Origin: an uncultured Prevotellaceae bacterium
GTDB lineage: Bacteria > Bacteroidota > Bacteroidia > Bacteroidales > Bacteroidaceae
Assembly (NCBI GenBank): GCA_902785695.1
Contig: CACZZQ010000022.1
Coordinates: 1 to 34,864, forward strand
DNA length: 34,864 nt
Direction of reading: 5' to 3'
Shown here: in pieces, positions 19,106 through 27,753 of the stretch
Layout: every line of letters starts with the position of its first letter
Position numbering within the stretch: the stretch's first letter is position 1
Notes under the pieces: generated by a model
Databases searched by the model: none
Told to the model about the DNA's origin: nothing
The model's input: the letters and a program-made list of their open reading frames with translations, nothing else
Position numbers and translations under genes: made by a program

Positions 19106-20422
19106 ATGACCTATCAGGAAACCACAGAGTACCTATTCCATCAGACTCCCAGTTTCGAACAACAAGGTGTTGGTGGCTACAAAGAAGGGTTAGACAACAG
19201 TCTGAAGTTTGACGAGCACTTCGGACATCCACATGAGCACTTCCGTTGCATCCACGTAGCTGGTACAAACGGCAAGGGATCTGTATCCAACATGATAGCA
19301 GCTCTTCTGCAAACCTGCGGCTATCGCGTAGGCTTATACACCTCTCCGCATATTGTAGACTTCAAAGAGCGCATCCGCATTAACGGGACTCCTATCAGCG
19401 AAGAATATGTCACCAAGTTTGTAGAAGACGAGAAAGATTTCTTCGAACCTCTTCATCCAACATTCTTCGAGCTAACAACGGCTATGGCATTCAAATACTT
19501 CAGCGACAAGGATGTTGATATTGCTGTCATAGAAGTTGGACTTGGAGGACGTCTGGATTGCACAAACATCATCACTCCCATACTCTCCATTATCACCAAC
19601 ATCTCTTTAGATCACACACAGCTTCTTGGCAACAGTGTGGAACAGATAGCCGTAGAAAAAGGGGGCATTATCAAGAGAGGCATACCTGTGGTTATCGGAG
19701 AGACCACCCCAGAGACCAAATCGGTATTTGAGGCATTAGCAACAGAAGTACATGCACCTATTATTTATGCTGAAGACCAGAAGGAAATCATTTCATGGGA
19801 ATGTATGCCAGAAGGAGGTATCAGCTACGTAACCAAGCACTACGGTGAACTTCATTGCGAACTGAGCGGTTCGTTCCAATCCAAGAATATGGCCACTGTA
19901 CTTGCCGCAGTCAGTCAGTTAGAGAAAATGGGATATATGACAGAGCCACAAGGCGAAAGCCACTCTGTCAATGTCACCTCCGAAATAGACAACGCATTCA
20001 AGAACGTCACAAAAATCACAGGCCTGATGGCTCGTTGGCAAACAATTAGGAAAAATCCGACTGTGGTTTGCGACACTGGTCACAACCCAGGTGCATGGGA
20101 GTATCTGGGCAAACAGCTCAACAACGTCAAATGCCGTGAAATGCGCATCGTTTTCGGACTTGTTGAGGACAAAGACATTTACACCATCATGTCGCTCTTA
20201 CCCAAGAATGCCACCTATTTCTATACAAAAGGAAGCACGAAAAGAGCCTTTCCAGAGACTTCACTGAAAATCTTCGGAGAGCAATTCGGTCTTAAAGGCG
20301 ATTGCTACCCCACTGTAGAAGAAGCCTATCAGGCTGCACTGCAAGGTGCTACCAGTGAGGACTTTATATTCATCGGCGGAAGCACTTATGTCGTTGCCGA
20401 TTTTATGAAATCACGCATTTAG
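19106..20422 (+). CDS. folC: Bifunctional folylpolyglutamate synthase / dihydrofolate synthase
   Basis: Mur-ligase-fold enzyme that adds glutamate to dihydropteroate and to tetrahydrofolate derivatives. It has 438 residues. The ATP-binding loop is GTNGKGS (residues 53-59); other family marks are YTSPHIVDFKERIRINGTPIS, ELTTAMAFKYF, VEVGLGGRLDCTNII-like residues IEVGLGGRLDCTN, TNISLDHTQLLGNSVEQIAVEKGGIIK, and VCDTGHNPGAWEYL in the C-terminal domain. It begins 23 bases after dnaJ and is followed by a strong terminator at 20444, so it is the last gene of the grpE-dnaJ-folC unit. The chaperone link looks like co-location rather than a functional partnership. Confidence 0.95.
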   Translation: MTYQETTEYLFHQTPSFEQQGVGGYKEGLDNSLKFDEHFGHPHEHFRCIHVAGTNGKGSVSNMIAALLQTCGYRVGLYTSPHIVDFKERIRINGTPISEEYVTKFVEDEKDFFEPLHPTFFELTTAMAFKYFSDKDVDIAVIEVGLGGRLDCTNIITPILSIITNISLDHTQLLGNSVEQIAVEKGGIIKRGIPVVIGETTPETKSVFEALATEVHAPIIYAEDQKEIISWECMPEGGISYVTKHYGELHCELSGSFQSKNMATVLAAVSQLEKMGYMTEPQGESHSVNVTSEIDNAFKNVTKITGLMARWQTIRKNPTVVCDTGHNPGAWEYLGKQLNNVKCREMRIVFGLVEDKDIYTIMSLLPKNATYFYTKGSTKRAFPETSLKIFGEQFGLKGDCYPTVEEAYQAALQGATSEDFIFIGGSTYVVADFMKSRI

Positions 20423-20443
20423 CTGTTTTTAACACCATTTTTT

Positions 20444-20475
20444 TACCGATTTGTTTGCACAAGTCGGTATTTTTT
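20444..20475 (+). terminator. Intrinsic terminator after folC
   Basis: An 11-bp stem (TACCGATTTGT, 20444-20454, with ACAAGTCGGTA, 20459-20469, one G-T pair) closes a four-base loop and is followed by six T residues. The loop region also supplies the TTTG of the galM promoter. Confidence 0.85.
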
Positions 20476-20485
20476 CGTTACTTTG
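20454..20485 (+). promoter_or_regulatory. Promoter of galM, overlapping the folC terminator
   Basis: TTTG (20454-20457), 20-base spacer, TTACTTTG (20478-20485), one mismatch from the consensus TAnnTTTG. Transcription would start near 20492, about 32 bases before the galM ATG. Its -33 box lies in the loop of the folC terminator hairpin. Confidence 0.55.
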
Positions 20486-20523
20486 CAGAAAGAATAATTA
20501 ATTCGTAACTAAAAACAAACATT

Positions 20524-21615
20524 ATGGCGAACACAACTGAAAATGCGAATCTCTGTGGTCTGAAGCGCGAAGACTTCCAGACCACTATCAATGGTAAGAA
20601 AACCGACCTTTACATTTTGCGCAACCGCAAAGGTTACGAAGTAGCAATCTCAAACTATGGCGGTGCTATCTGTGCCATCATGGTTCCAGACAAGAACGGC
20701 AATGTGGGCAACGTCATTCAGGGACATGCCAATATCCAGCAGCTGATGAGCGGCAACGAGCCTTACCTGTCAACATTAATTGGTCGTTGGGGCAACCGTA
20801 TCTGCAAGGGTATGTTCACCTTGAACGGCAAGGAGTACCAAGTTGCCATCAACAACGGCCCTAACCACCTGCACGGCGGTCTGAAGGGATTCAATGCAAA
20901 GGTTTGGGATGCCCGTCAGATGGGTCCCCGTTCTCTGGCTCTACACCGCATTTCTTCTTATGGTGAGGAAGGTTATACAGGCGAACTCGATGTGACCGTA
21001 GAATTCACCTTTACCGATGCCAACGAGCTGGTACTGGAATATCTGGCAACCACCAACAAGAAGACCATCGTGAACCTGACACACCACGCTTTCTTCTCAT
21101 TGGCTGGCACAGCAGATCCCACTCCAACGATTGACGATCTGATTTGCGAAATCAATGCAGATTTCTATTTGCCTACTGATGCCACAGCTATTCCTACAGG
21201 CGAGATCCTGAAGGTAGAAGGCACGCCGTTCGACTTCCGTCAGCCAAAGGCTATCGGCAAGGAGATTGATGCTGATAATGAGCAGATTAAGTTCGGCAAC
21301 GGCTACGACCACAACTACGTATTGAACAAGCAGGAAGAGGGTGAGTTGAGCTTCGCAGCAAGACTGACAGAACCTAAGAGTGGACGCACATTGGAGTGCT
21401 ACACTACAGAGCCTGGCATGCAGCTTTATACAGGTAACTATCTGGAGGGCTACAAGGGTGCTCAGGGTGCTACATTCCCACGTCGTTCAGCCGTATGTCT
21501 GGAGACGCAGCACTTCCCCGATTCTCCCAATCGTCCCTACTTCCCCAGCGTGGTACTGAATCCTGGTGAGCGCTACAAGCAGAAGACAATCTACAAGTTC
21601 GGCATCGCTGAATAA
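20524..21615 (+). CDS. galM: Aldose 1-epimerase (mutarotase)
   Basis: Interconverts the alpha and beta anomers of galactose and glucose, supplying alpha-galactose to galactokinase. It has 363 residues, the usual length. Family features: GNVIQGHANIQQLM, STLIGRWGNRICKG with the conserved Arg, NNGPNHLHGGLKGFNAKVWDA with the first active-site His, LTHHAFFSLAG with the second His, GYDHNYVLN, and the C-terminal ETQHFPDSPNRPYFPSVVLNPGE with the catalytic Glu. No signal peptide, so it is cytoplasmic. It is the first gene of a gal cluster; the next gene follows after a 120-base gap containing a long hairpin. Confidence 0.95.
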   Translation: MANTTENANLCGLKREDFQTTINGKKTDLYILRNRKGYEVAISNYGGAICAIMVPDKNGNVGNVIQGHANIQQLMSGNEPYLSTLIGRWGNRICKGMFTLNGKEYQVAINNGPNHLHGGLKGFNAKVWDARQMGPRSLALHRISSYGEEGYTGELDVTVEFTFTDANELVLEYLATTNKKTIVNLTHHAFFSLAGTADPTPTIDDLICEINADFYLPTDATAIPTGEILKVEGTPFDFRQPKAIGKEIDADNEQIKFGNGYDHNYVLNKQEEGELSFAARLTEPKSGRTLECYTTEPGMQLYTGNYLEGYKGAQGATFPRRSAVCLETQHFPDSPNRPYFPSVVLNPGERYKQKTIYKFGIAE

Positions 21616-21616
21616 C

Positions 21617-21684
21617 AAATAGCACACTTAGCCATCGTAAATAGCATACTTAGCACTCGTAAGTAGCCTATTTATGATGGCTAA
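21617..21684 (+). repeat. Direct and inverted repeats between galM and gluP
   Basis: A 16-base direct repeat (AAATAGCACACTTAGC at 21617-21632 and AAATAGCATACTTAGC at 21639-21654, one difference) overlaps a 17-bp inverted repeat: TTAGCCATCGTAAATAG (21628-21644) against CTATTTATGATGGCTAA (21668-21684), paired throughout with one G-T. A small inner hairpin ACTTA/TAAGT lies in the loop. No T run follows, so it is not a plain terminator; an mRNA stability or processing element is possible. Confidence 0.75.
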
Positions 21685-21735
21685 ACAGCTTACTTATATA
21701 TCTTAAACCAGTATACTAATAAAACTAAACAAAAC

Positions 21736-22968
21736 ATGTCACAAAAACAATCTCCGAACTATTTGTTCCCGTTGATTATTGTGTTTATCGTGTGCTTCCT
21801 GATTGGATTCATTACGACGATGAACAACTCTATGATAGAATTCTGTAAGGAGGCATTCAAGCTGTCTGATACACAAGGCCAGTTGGTAAACACCTTCTTC
21901 TATGGTGCCTACTTCTTCTCCATTCCGTTTGCCATGATGATGAACAAGATTGGCTACAAGGCAACGCTCGTTCTCGGTTTGGGTGTCGTAGGTCTCGGCT
22001 TCATTGCCAACAACCTCGGCGTTACAGCCGCTCTTGGCACAGCCAACGTCTACACCGTATTCCTCTGCTGCATGAGTATTGTAGCTTTAGGCGTGGTGAT
22101 GCTGCAGCTGGTTGCCAATCCTTACGTGATGGTGCTGGGTAAGAAAGAAAGCGGCGCATTCCGTATGACCTTGTCTCAGGCCCTGAACTCAGTGGCTACT
22201 ACCGTAGCTCCAATCTTCATTACCTATGTTATTATTGCCGGCAAGCCCAAATTGCCAGAGAATGTGCCTGGACCGTTCTTGATTCTGGGTATTTTCGCCT
22301 TGGTTATCGCAGCTATCCTGTTCTTCATCAAGTTGCCCGATCCTGATATGGACAAGAAGGATGACGCAGAAGAGGCAGTTGCCGATGCCAACAAGTACAA
22401 GTCAAGCGTATTCAAGTATCCTCACGTATGGTTTGGTGCTTTGGCAATCGCCATGTACATGGGACTTGAGATTGGTATTCCCTCTATGCTCCCTGCATAT
22501 TGGAAAGCCGACCCCACCCTGCCTGGTTCTGCAACTGACTATCTGCCGTTGTACTGGGGCGGCATGATGGTAGGCCGTTTCGTTGGTTCTGCCATTCTGG
22601 CAAAGTTCGAAGCTCGCAAGTTGCTCACAGCTTGTCTGATTCTCGGTGCTTGCTGCGTAGGCATTTCGTTCTTCCTGCCCGGTATGGCTGCCGTTTATGC
22701 AATGCTGGCTGCCGGTTTGTTCCACTCAGTAATGTGGCCTCTGATTTTCAACCTTGGTCTGCAAGAGCTTGGTCCTCATACGAAGAATGCCTCAGGCCTC
22801 ATCAACATGGGTGTACTTGGTGGTGCCACTCTGCCTCTCGTCATGGGTGCCATCGTTGACAATCCCGCTCTCGGCGTTGGTGTTGCCATCATGCTCATGT
22901 TCGTTTACTATGCTTACGTACTGTGGTTCTGCAACTGGGGCAGCAAGATTGGCATTAACGTAAAGTAA
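21736..22968 (+). CDS. gluP: Glucose/galactose MFS transporter, FHS family
   Basis: A 410-residue inner-membrane symporter of the fucose-galactose-glucose:H+ subfamily. About twelve membrane helices are apparent. Typical features: helix 1 with LIIVFIVCFLIGFITTMNNSMIEFCKEAF, the ANPYVMVLGKKESGAFRMTLSQALNSVATTVAPI region, a hydrophilic central loop (PDPDMDKKDDAEEAVADANKYK), and the second-half GGMMVGRFVGSAIL and HSVMWPLIFNLGLQELGPHTKNASGLINMGVLGGA. Placement between galM and galK indicates galactose (and glucose) uptake. It starts 120 bases after galM and ends 48 bases before galK; no promoter motif was seen in either gap. Confidence 0.92.
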   Translation: MSQKQSPNYLFPLIIVFIVCFLIGFITTMNNSMIEFCKEAFKLSDTQGQLVNTFFYGAYFFSIPFAMMMNKIGYKATLVLGLGVVGLGFIANNLGVTAALGTANVYTVFLCCMSIVALGVVMLQLVANPYVMVLGKKESGAFRMTLSQALNSVATTVAPIFITYVIIAGKPKLPENVPGPFLILGIFALVIAAILFFIKLPDPDMDKKDDAEEAVADANKYKSSVFKYPHVWFGALAIAMYMGLEIGIPSMLPAYWKADPTLPGSATDYLPLYWGGMMVGRFVGSAILAKFEARKLLTACLILGACCVGISFFLPGMAAVYAMLAAGLFHSVMWPLIFNLGLQELGPHTKNASGLINMGVLGGATLPLVMGAIVDNPALGVGVAIMLMFVYYAYVLWFCNWGSKIGINVK

Positions 22969-23016
22969 GACATATTACCTATTACTAATATAATAACTAA
23001 CAAACACTTTTGAATT

Positions 23017-24183
23017 ATGATGGACATTGAATTTGTAAGAAGTCGCTTCATCAAGCATTTCGACGGAAAGACAGGAAATGTATATGCTTCTCCTGGTCGT
23101 ATTAACCTGATTGGTGAGCACACCGATTATAATGGAGGTTTCGTATTTCCAGGAGCAGTAGATAAGGGTATTATTGCAGAGATGCGTCCCAACGGAACAG
23201 AAGACACAGTGATGGCATACGCTATCGACCTGAAGGATCGCGTGGACTTCAAGCTGAACGACCCCGCAGGTCCTAAGGCCTCATGGGCTCGTTACATCTA
23301 CGGTATTTCTCTGGAGATGAAGAAGTTGGGCGTTCCCGTGAAGGGTTTCAACATTGCCTTCGCAGGTGATGTTCCCCTCGGTGCAGGTATGTCTTCAAGT
23401 GCCGCTATGGAGAGCTGCTTCGCTTGCGGTCTGAACGACCTCTTCGGCGAAAACAAGGTTTCTCAGTGGGATATGGTTCTCGCCGGACAGGCTACTGAAC
23501 ACAACTACTGCGGTGTGAACTGCGGTATCATGGACCAGTTTGCCTCTGTATTCGGCAAGGCCGGTTGCCTGATGCGTCTCGACTGCCGTAGCCGCGAGTT
23601 CGAGTATTTCCCCTTCAAGCCCGACGGCTACCGTCTGGTACTGCTCAACAGTAAGGTGAAGCACGAGTTGGCAGGCTCTCCCTACAACGACCGTCGTAAC
23701 TCTTGCGAGAACGTAGTGAAGCACATTCAGGCCAAGCATCCAGAGGGCAAGTTCGAGACACTGCGCGACTGCACATGGGAGCAGTTGGAGGAAGTTCGCG
23801 CAGAGGTAGGCGAAGAGGACTACAGCCGCGCTCACTTCGTACTGGGCGAGAAAGACCGCGTATTGGCTGTTTGCGATGCTCTACTGGAAGGCGACTACGA
23901 GACCGTTGGCCAGAAGATGTACGAGACTCACTACGGTCTGTCAAAGGAATATGAGGTAAGCTGCGAAGAGCTCGACTACCTGAACGACATCGCCAAGGAG
24001 AATGGCGTTACTGGTTCTCGTATCATGGGTGGCGGCTTTGGTGGTTGCACCATCAACCTCGTACGTGCCGACCTGTACAACAAGTTCATTGCTGACGCAA
24101 AGGCAAAGTTCGCTGCAAAATATGGCCATGAGCCCGAAGTCATTGATGTTGTTATCGGAGACGGTTCACGCAGACTTTGTTAA
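23017..24183 (+). CDS. galK: Galactokinase
   Basis: GHMP-family kinase that phosphorylates alpha-galactose to galactose 1-phosphate, the first committed step of the Leloir pathway. It has 388 residues. The galactokinase signature GRINLIGEHTDYNGG is at 28-42; the GHMP ATP-binding motif VPLGAGMSSSAA at 119-130; the catalytic Asp is residue 173 in GIMDQFAS; the C-terminal GHMP motif is GSRIMGGGFGGCTINLV. Two ATG codons open the gene (MMD); either could be used. No galT or galE is in the window, so the next steps must be encoded elsewhere. A large inverted repeat begins 5 bases after its stop codon. Confidence 0.96.
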   Translation: MMDIEFVRSRFIKHFDGKTGNVYASPGRINLIGEHTDYNGGFVFPGAVDKGIIAEMRPNGTEDTVMAYAIDLKDRVDFKLNDPAGPKASWARYIYGISLEMKKLGVPVKGFNIAFAGDVPLGAGMSSSAAMESCFACGLNDLFGENKVSQWDMVLAGQATEHNYCGVNCGIMDQFASVFGKAGCLMRLDCRSREFEYFPFKPDGYRLVLLNSKVKHELAGSPYNDRRNSCENVVKHIQAKHPEGKFETLRDCTWEQLEEVRAEVGEEDYSRAHFVLGEKDRVLAVCDALLEGDYETVGQKMYETHYGLSKEYEVSCEELDYLNDIAKENGVTGSRIMGGGFGGCTINLVRADLYNKFIADAKAKFAAKYGHEPEVIDVVIGDGSRRLC

Positions 24184-24188
24184 ATATA

Positions 24189-24310
24189 CCCCCTAAGTTA
24201 GGGGGTTGGGGGTCTGAACAAGCGCAGATTCCCAACCCCCTATCATTTTAGAATAACCTATATTGGGTCCAATTTTTCGCTTGTCCAGACCCCAACCCCT
24301 AACTTAGGGG
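24189..24310. repeat. Long inverted repeat filling the gap after galK, MITE-like
   Basis: The left arm (about 24189-24224: CCCCTAAGTTAGGGGGTTGG then GGGTCTGAACAAGCG) and the right arm (24278-24310: CGCTTGTCCAGACCCC then AACCCCTAACTTAGGGG) are reverse complements apart from one T/C change and two single-base length differences. A third partial copy (CCCAACCCCCTA, 24231-24242) lies between them. The element occupies nearly the whole 134-base gap, from 5 bases after the galK stop to 7 bases before the next ATG. No transposase is inside. I associate this motif with dispersed intergenic repeats of Prevotella/Bacteroides genomes, from memory. Confidence 0.8.
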
Positions 24311-24317
24311 CAATAAT

Positions 24318-24749
24318 ATGTTTCAAATAGACCGCTCATATATCGACCATATCTCCTTGGAATCCATCCAAGGACACATCTGGGACATTCGTACAGATTA
24401 CAAGAATGACCCTACCCTTCCCAAAATCCAGAATTACAACATCACAGAAGAAGCCTTTGAGGCCTATCTGGAAAAGAAGCAGAAGTTCGAGGACTTCAAG
24501 GAATCATGGCAGAAATACCGCTTCCTCATTCTTTGTTTAGCTTTTGCCGTTCCTGTAGCGTTGTTCAGCCTCTTGGTAAAAGACAAGAACATGGCGATGT
24601 ATGCATATGCTTCTGGATTTCTCCTTTGCACCGTCATCTACCTTATTTATATTATAATAGAAGGCACAAAAGCAAAAAAGTTTCGAAACAACCCCTACGA
24701 AACATTTATCAAGGCCTTACTCTCATGGGAGGAGAACCAGCAATCGTGA
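24318..24749 (+). CDS. Hypothetical membrane protein with two transmembrane helices
   Basis: A 143-residue protein that I do not recognise. Residues 1-65 are soluble and charged (ITEEAFEAYLEKKQKFEDFKESW suggests a helical segment). Two hydrophobic helices follow: about 68-88 (FLILCLAFAVPVALFSLLV) and about 95-114 (YAYASGFLLCTVIYLIYIII), joined by a short loop KDKNMAM. A basic then amphipathic tail ends the protein. Both ends are probably cytoplasmic because Lys/Arg cluster after helix 2. Codon use looks like that of its neighbours and it is collinear with the lysozyme-like gene 35 bases downstream. The only translation-start context is the 3' end of the upstream inverted repeat. Confidence 0.7.
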   Translation: MFQIDRSYIDHISLESIQGHIWDIRTDYKNDPTLPKIQNYNITEEAFEAYLEKKQKFEDFKESWQKYRFLILCLAFAVPVALFSLLVKDKNMAMYAYASGFLLCTVIYLIYIIIEGTKAKKFRNNPYETFIKALLSWEENQQS

Positions 24750-24784
24750 AGTTTTAACAGCATTCTACATCTTTCGCTTCTGTC

Positions 24785-26002
24785 ATGCAATACTTATTAG
24801 CCATCATTCTCGCAGTCAGTTCGTTTAGTCAACGAAACCCAATGATTCAAAAAGAACTGAATTATTACCTGCAACGCCATTCTGTACAAGACGAAGGTTT
24901 TGACATGGTAGCACGCTATGCAAACGAGGGCGACTCCACCTTAGCCACCTATATGCCTAAGGGGAAACTACTGATGACCAATATTTTCAGGAGGAATGAC
25001 TACACACGTGAAGGTAAATGCATAGTCAAAGACCTCTACGGACGCATCATTATAGGTCATTTTCATGCCGACACCCTTGTCTATGGCATCCGCATTGACT
25101 CACTGGGAACCTATGCCGGTCAGTTCAACAGGTATATGATGGCAAGCGGGCATGGGGCATACCAGGCAGCCGATGGCACATACTATGAAGGCCATTGGGA
25201 AAGAGACAGCCGTCACGGATTCGGTTTCTGCGTATCCCCTTTGAATATGAAAGCAGGAATATGGCACATGAACCGCTTTAAGGGGGAACACATGGTGCAT
25301 ACGACAGAAAGGATATACGGTATCGACATTTCGCGCTACCAGCATGAGAAGGGCCGCAGACGTTTCGGCATCAACTGGAAACAGCTTCGCATTTGCGGAC
25401 TTGGTTGCCGCATTAGCGAGCAACAAGTCATAGGAGACGTTGACTATCCCGTATCTTTTGTATATATAAAATCAACGGAAGGTGTATCGATAAGAAATCG
25501 GTATTATGCCGACGATTACAGGAATTGCCGACAAAACAACATTCCTGTAGGTGTCTACCATTTCTTCTCCACGAAACAAGATCCCGCCTTACAAGCATCA
25601 CATTTCATTAAAAACTCAAAATTCAACCGTGGTGATTTGCCTCCTATGCTTGACATAGAACCCAGTGATTATCAAATCAAAAAGATGGGTGGTGCTAATG
25701 CCCTATTCAAAAACATCCGGATTTGGCTCAACATCATAGAAAAGCGCATTGGCGTTCGTCCCCTTCTCTATATCAACCAAAGATTTGCCAACACCTGGTT
25801 AGACAACGCTCCCGATTTAAAGGACAACTACCACTTCTGGATAGCCAGATACGGTGAGTACAAACCTGACATACATCTTTCTATATGGCAACTTAGCGGC
25901 GATGGCAACGTAAAGGGTATACAATCTGAAGTCGACCTGAATGTATTTAATGGCTATCAAGGGCAATGGGACGAATTCCTACAAGAACAATGCATTCGTT
26001 AG
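24785..26002 (+). CDS. Secreted GH25 lysozyme-like hydrolase with N-terminal MORN-like repeats
   Basis: A 405-residue protein. Residues 1-16 are a signal peptide (hydrophobic LLAIILAVSSFS). Residues about 85-155 contain MORN-like repeats (GTYAGQFNRYMMASGHGAYQ and GTYYEGHWERDSRHGFGF). From about residue 177 the C-terminal part is a glycoside hydrolase 25 domain with its acidic residues in place: Asp181 in YGIDISRYQ, Asp290 and Glu292 in PPMLDIEP, the FVYIKSTEG strand, GVYHFFSTKQDP, FWIARYGEY and IWQLSGDG ending VDLNVFNGY. GH25 enzymes cleave the N-acetylmuramic acid to N-acetylglucosamine bond of peptidoglycan. It may act in wall turnover in the periplasm or on other bacteria. The gene lies upstream of an envelope-related two-component/PBP cluster but is separated by a promoter. 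Confidence 0.85.
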   Translation: MQYLLAIILAVSSFSQRNPMIQKELNYYLQRHSVQDEGFDMVARYANEGDSTLATYMPKGKLLMTNIFRRNDYTREGKCIVKDLYGRIIIGHFHADTLVYGIRIDSLGTYAGQFNRYMMASGHGAYQAADGTYYEGHWERDSRHGFGFCVSPLNMKAGIWHMNRFKGEHMVHTTERIYGIDISRYQHEKGRRRFGINWKQLRICGLGCRISEQQVIGDVDYPVSFVYIKSTEGVSIRNRYYADDYRNCRQNNIPVGVYHFFSTKQDPALQASHFIKNSKFNRGDLPPMLDIEPSDYQIKKMGGANALFKNIRIWLNIIEKRIGVRPLLYINQRFANTWLDNAPDLKDNYHFWIARYGEYKPDIHLSIWQLSGDGNVKGIQSEVDLNVFNGYQGQWDEFLQEQCIR

Positions 26003-26104
26003 GTACGGATTGAGTATTCTCATGTATAATTAAAAATAAGCAACTATTATGCTGTATTTTTATCAAATACCCTAAAATTTAACAAAAACAATTAACTTAA
26101 ATAC

Positions 26105-26133
26105 TTGTTGTACGTTTTTTCTTTTTATCTTTG
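26105..26133 (+). promoter_or_regulatory. Probable promoter of rprX
   Basis: TATCTTTG (26126-26133) matches the -7 consensus; a TTG at 26105-26107 lies 18 bases upstream, one short of the usual spacing. Transcription would start about 20 bases before the rprX ATG at 26160. The gap 26003-26104 shows no clear terminator for the lysozyme-like gene. Confidence 0.5.
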
Positions 26134-26159
26134 CAACATCATTCTAACGATAAGCAACG

Positions 26160-27716
26160 ATGAAGAAATCTACAATATGGACAATAGCAATTATCATGGG
26201 ACTTTCGTTCCTTGGTTTGCTATACATACAAATCTCGTATATCGAAGAGATTGCGAAGATGAAAAAAGAGCAATTCGACGAGAGTGTGAATCGCAGCCTT
26301 TATCAAGCATCACGCAATCTGGAGATGAACGAGACTCTGCGTTATCTTGAGAAAGACGTCAACGAGGTAGAACGGAATGCATTTAAACAAGACTCAATCA
26401 TTGTCAACGGATTAGACGGCAGCATACAACATGCCCACCAGTTCTCCGTATCTTCTGATGACGGTACATTCTACTCTGAGTTTGAGCTCAAGACTTTTAC
26501 GACAAAACCAGCCAATGTACCCAAAGCGATGATGATGCATACCGACAAAGATCAGCTTTCCGAAGCCACGAAATCCCTTCAGGAGATTATCCGTAATCGC
26601 TATGTCTATCAGAAAGCCCTGCTTGACGAGGTCGTTTACAACATCCTTTATACAGCAAGTGAAAAGCCATTGAAGGAACGGGTCAATTTCAAACTTTTAG
26701 ACCAAGACATCCGTGCTGAGCTGTTGAACAACGGTATAGACATCTCCTACCATTTCACTGTATCAACGACCGATGGACGTGAGGTGTATCGTTGTCCGGA
26801 TTACACAGAAGACGGACTTCAGTGGAGCTACTCGCAAACCCTATTCCGCAACGACCCCACTCCCAAGATGGGCATTGTAAAGATTCATTTCCCCAACATG
26901 GATTCGTACATCTATTCCAGCGTACGTTTTATGATTCCCGCAGTCATATTCACCATCGTACTGCTGATAACTTTCGTTTTCACGATTGTCATCATCTTCC
27001 GACAGAAGCGCTATACAGAGATTAAGAACGACTTTATCAACAACATGACCCATGAGCTGAAGACTCCTATCAGCAGTATCTCGCTGGCAGCCCAGATGTT
27101 AGGCGACGAGTCTGTAGCCAAGAGTCCCTCTATGATGAAACACCTGAGCACCGTGATTGGCGACGAGTCAAGACGCCTGCGTTTCCTTGTTGAAAAAGTG
27201 TTGCAGATGTCCATGTTCGACCGTAAATCCACTTCATTCAAGAAAAAGGAATTGGATTTGAATGAACTGCTTGAACAGACAGCAGCCACGTTCAATCTGC
27301 GTGTTGAGCATACAGGCGGTAAGATTTACACCGAAATTGAGGCCGTCGACTCAGCCATCTTCGTTGACGAGGTACATTTCCAGAACGCCATCACTAATCT
27401 GTTGGACAATGCCGTAAAATACCGCAAGACAGACCAGCCCGTGAATATCCATATCCGGACTTGGAACGAGGGCGATCATCTGTACTTCTCAATAAGGGAT
27501 GACGGACAAGGTATCAAAAAAGAGAACGTCAAGAAAGTCTTCGACAAATTCTATCGCGTACACACCGGAAACGTGCACGATGTGAAAGGCTTCGGACTCG
27601 GTCTTGCCTATGTCAAGGAGATTATCAACCTGCATGATGGCGAGATAAAGTGCGAGAGCGAACTGGGCAAAGGCACCAAGTTCACTGTGACGCTCCCTAT
27701 ATTGAAAGAGGAATAA
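26160..27716 (+). CDS. rprX: Sensor histidine kinase, RprX-like
   Basis: A 518-residue membrane sensor kinase. One membrane helix at residues about 6-26 and a second at about 256-281 bracket a periplasmic sensing domain (27-255) with no obvious known fold. The cytoplasmic part has the H-box NNMTHELKTPISS with the phosphorylated His298, the N-box NAITNLLDNAVKYR, the G1-box RDDGQGIKKENVKKVFDKFYR and the G2-box GFGLGLAYVKEI. It probably phosphorylates the response regulator encoded 37 bases downstream. The pair closely resembles RprX/RprY, described in Bacteroides fragilis; the name is by recalled resemblance. The signal is unknown, but the adjacent penicillin-binding protein gene suggests an envelope-related input. 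Confidence 0.85.
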   Translation: MKKSTIWTIAIIMGLSFLGLLYIQISYIEEIAKMKKEQFDESVNRSLYQASRNLEMNETLRYLEKDVNEVERNAFKQDSIIVNGLDGSIQHAHQFSVSSDDGTFYSEFELKTFTTKPANVPKAMMMHTDKDQLSEATKSLQEIIRNRYVYQKALLDEVVYNILYTASEKPLKERVNFKLLDQDIRAELLNNGIDISYHFTVSTTDGREVYRCPDYTEDGLQWSYSQTLFRNDPTPKMGIVKIHFPNMDSYIYSSVRFMIPAVIFTIVLLITFVFTIVIIFRQKRYTEIKNDFINNMTHELKTPISSISLAAQMLGDESVAKSPSMMKHLSTVIGDESRRLRFLVEKVLQMSMFDRKSTSFKKKELDLNELLEQTAATFNLRVEHTGGKIYTEIEAVDSAIFVDEVHFQNAITNLLDNAVKYRKTDQPVNIHIRTWNEGDHLYFSIRDDGQGIKKENVKKVFDKFYRVHTGNVHDVKGFGLGLAYVKEIINLHDGEIKCESELGKGTKFTVTLPILKEE

Positions 27717-27753
27717 ACCTATTTATAACATACATTTCTAAAACATTACGATT

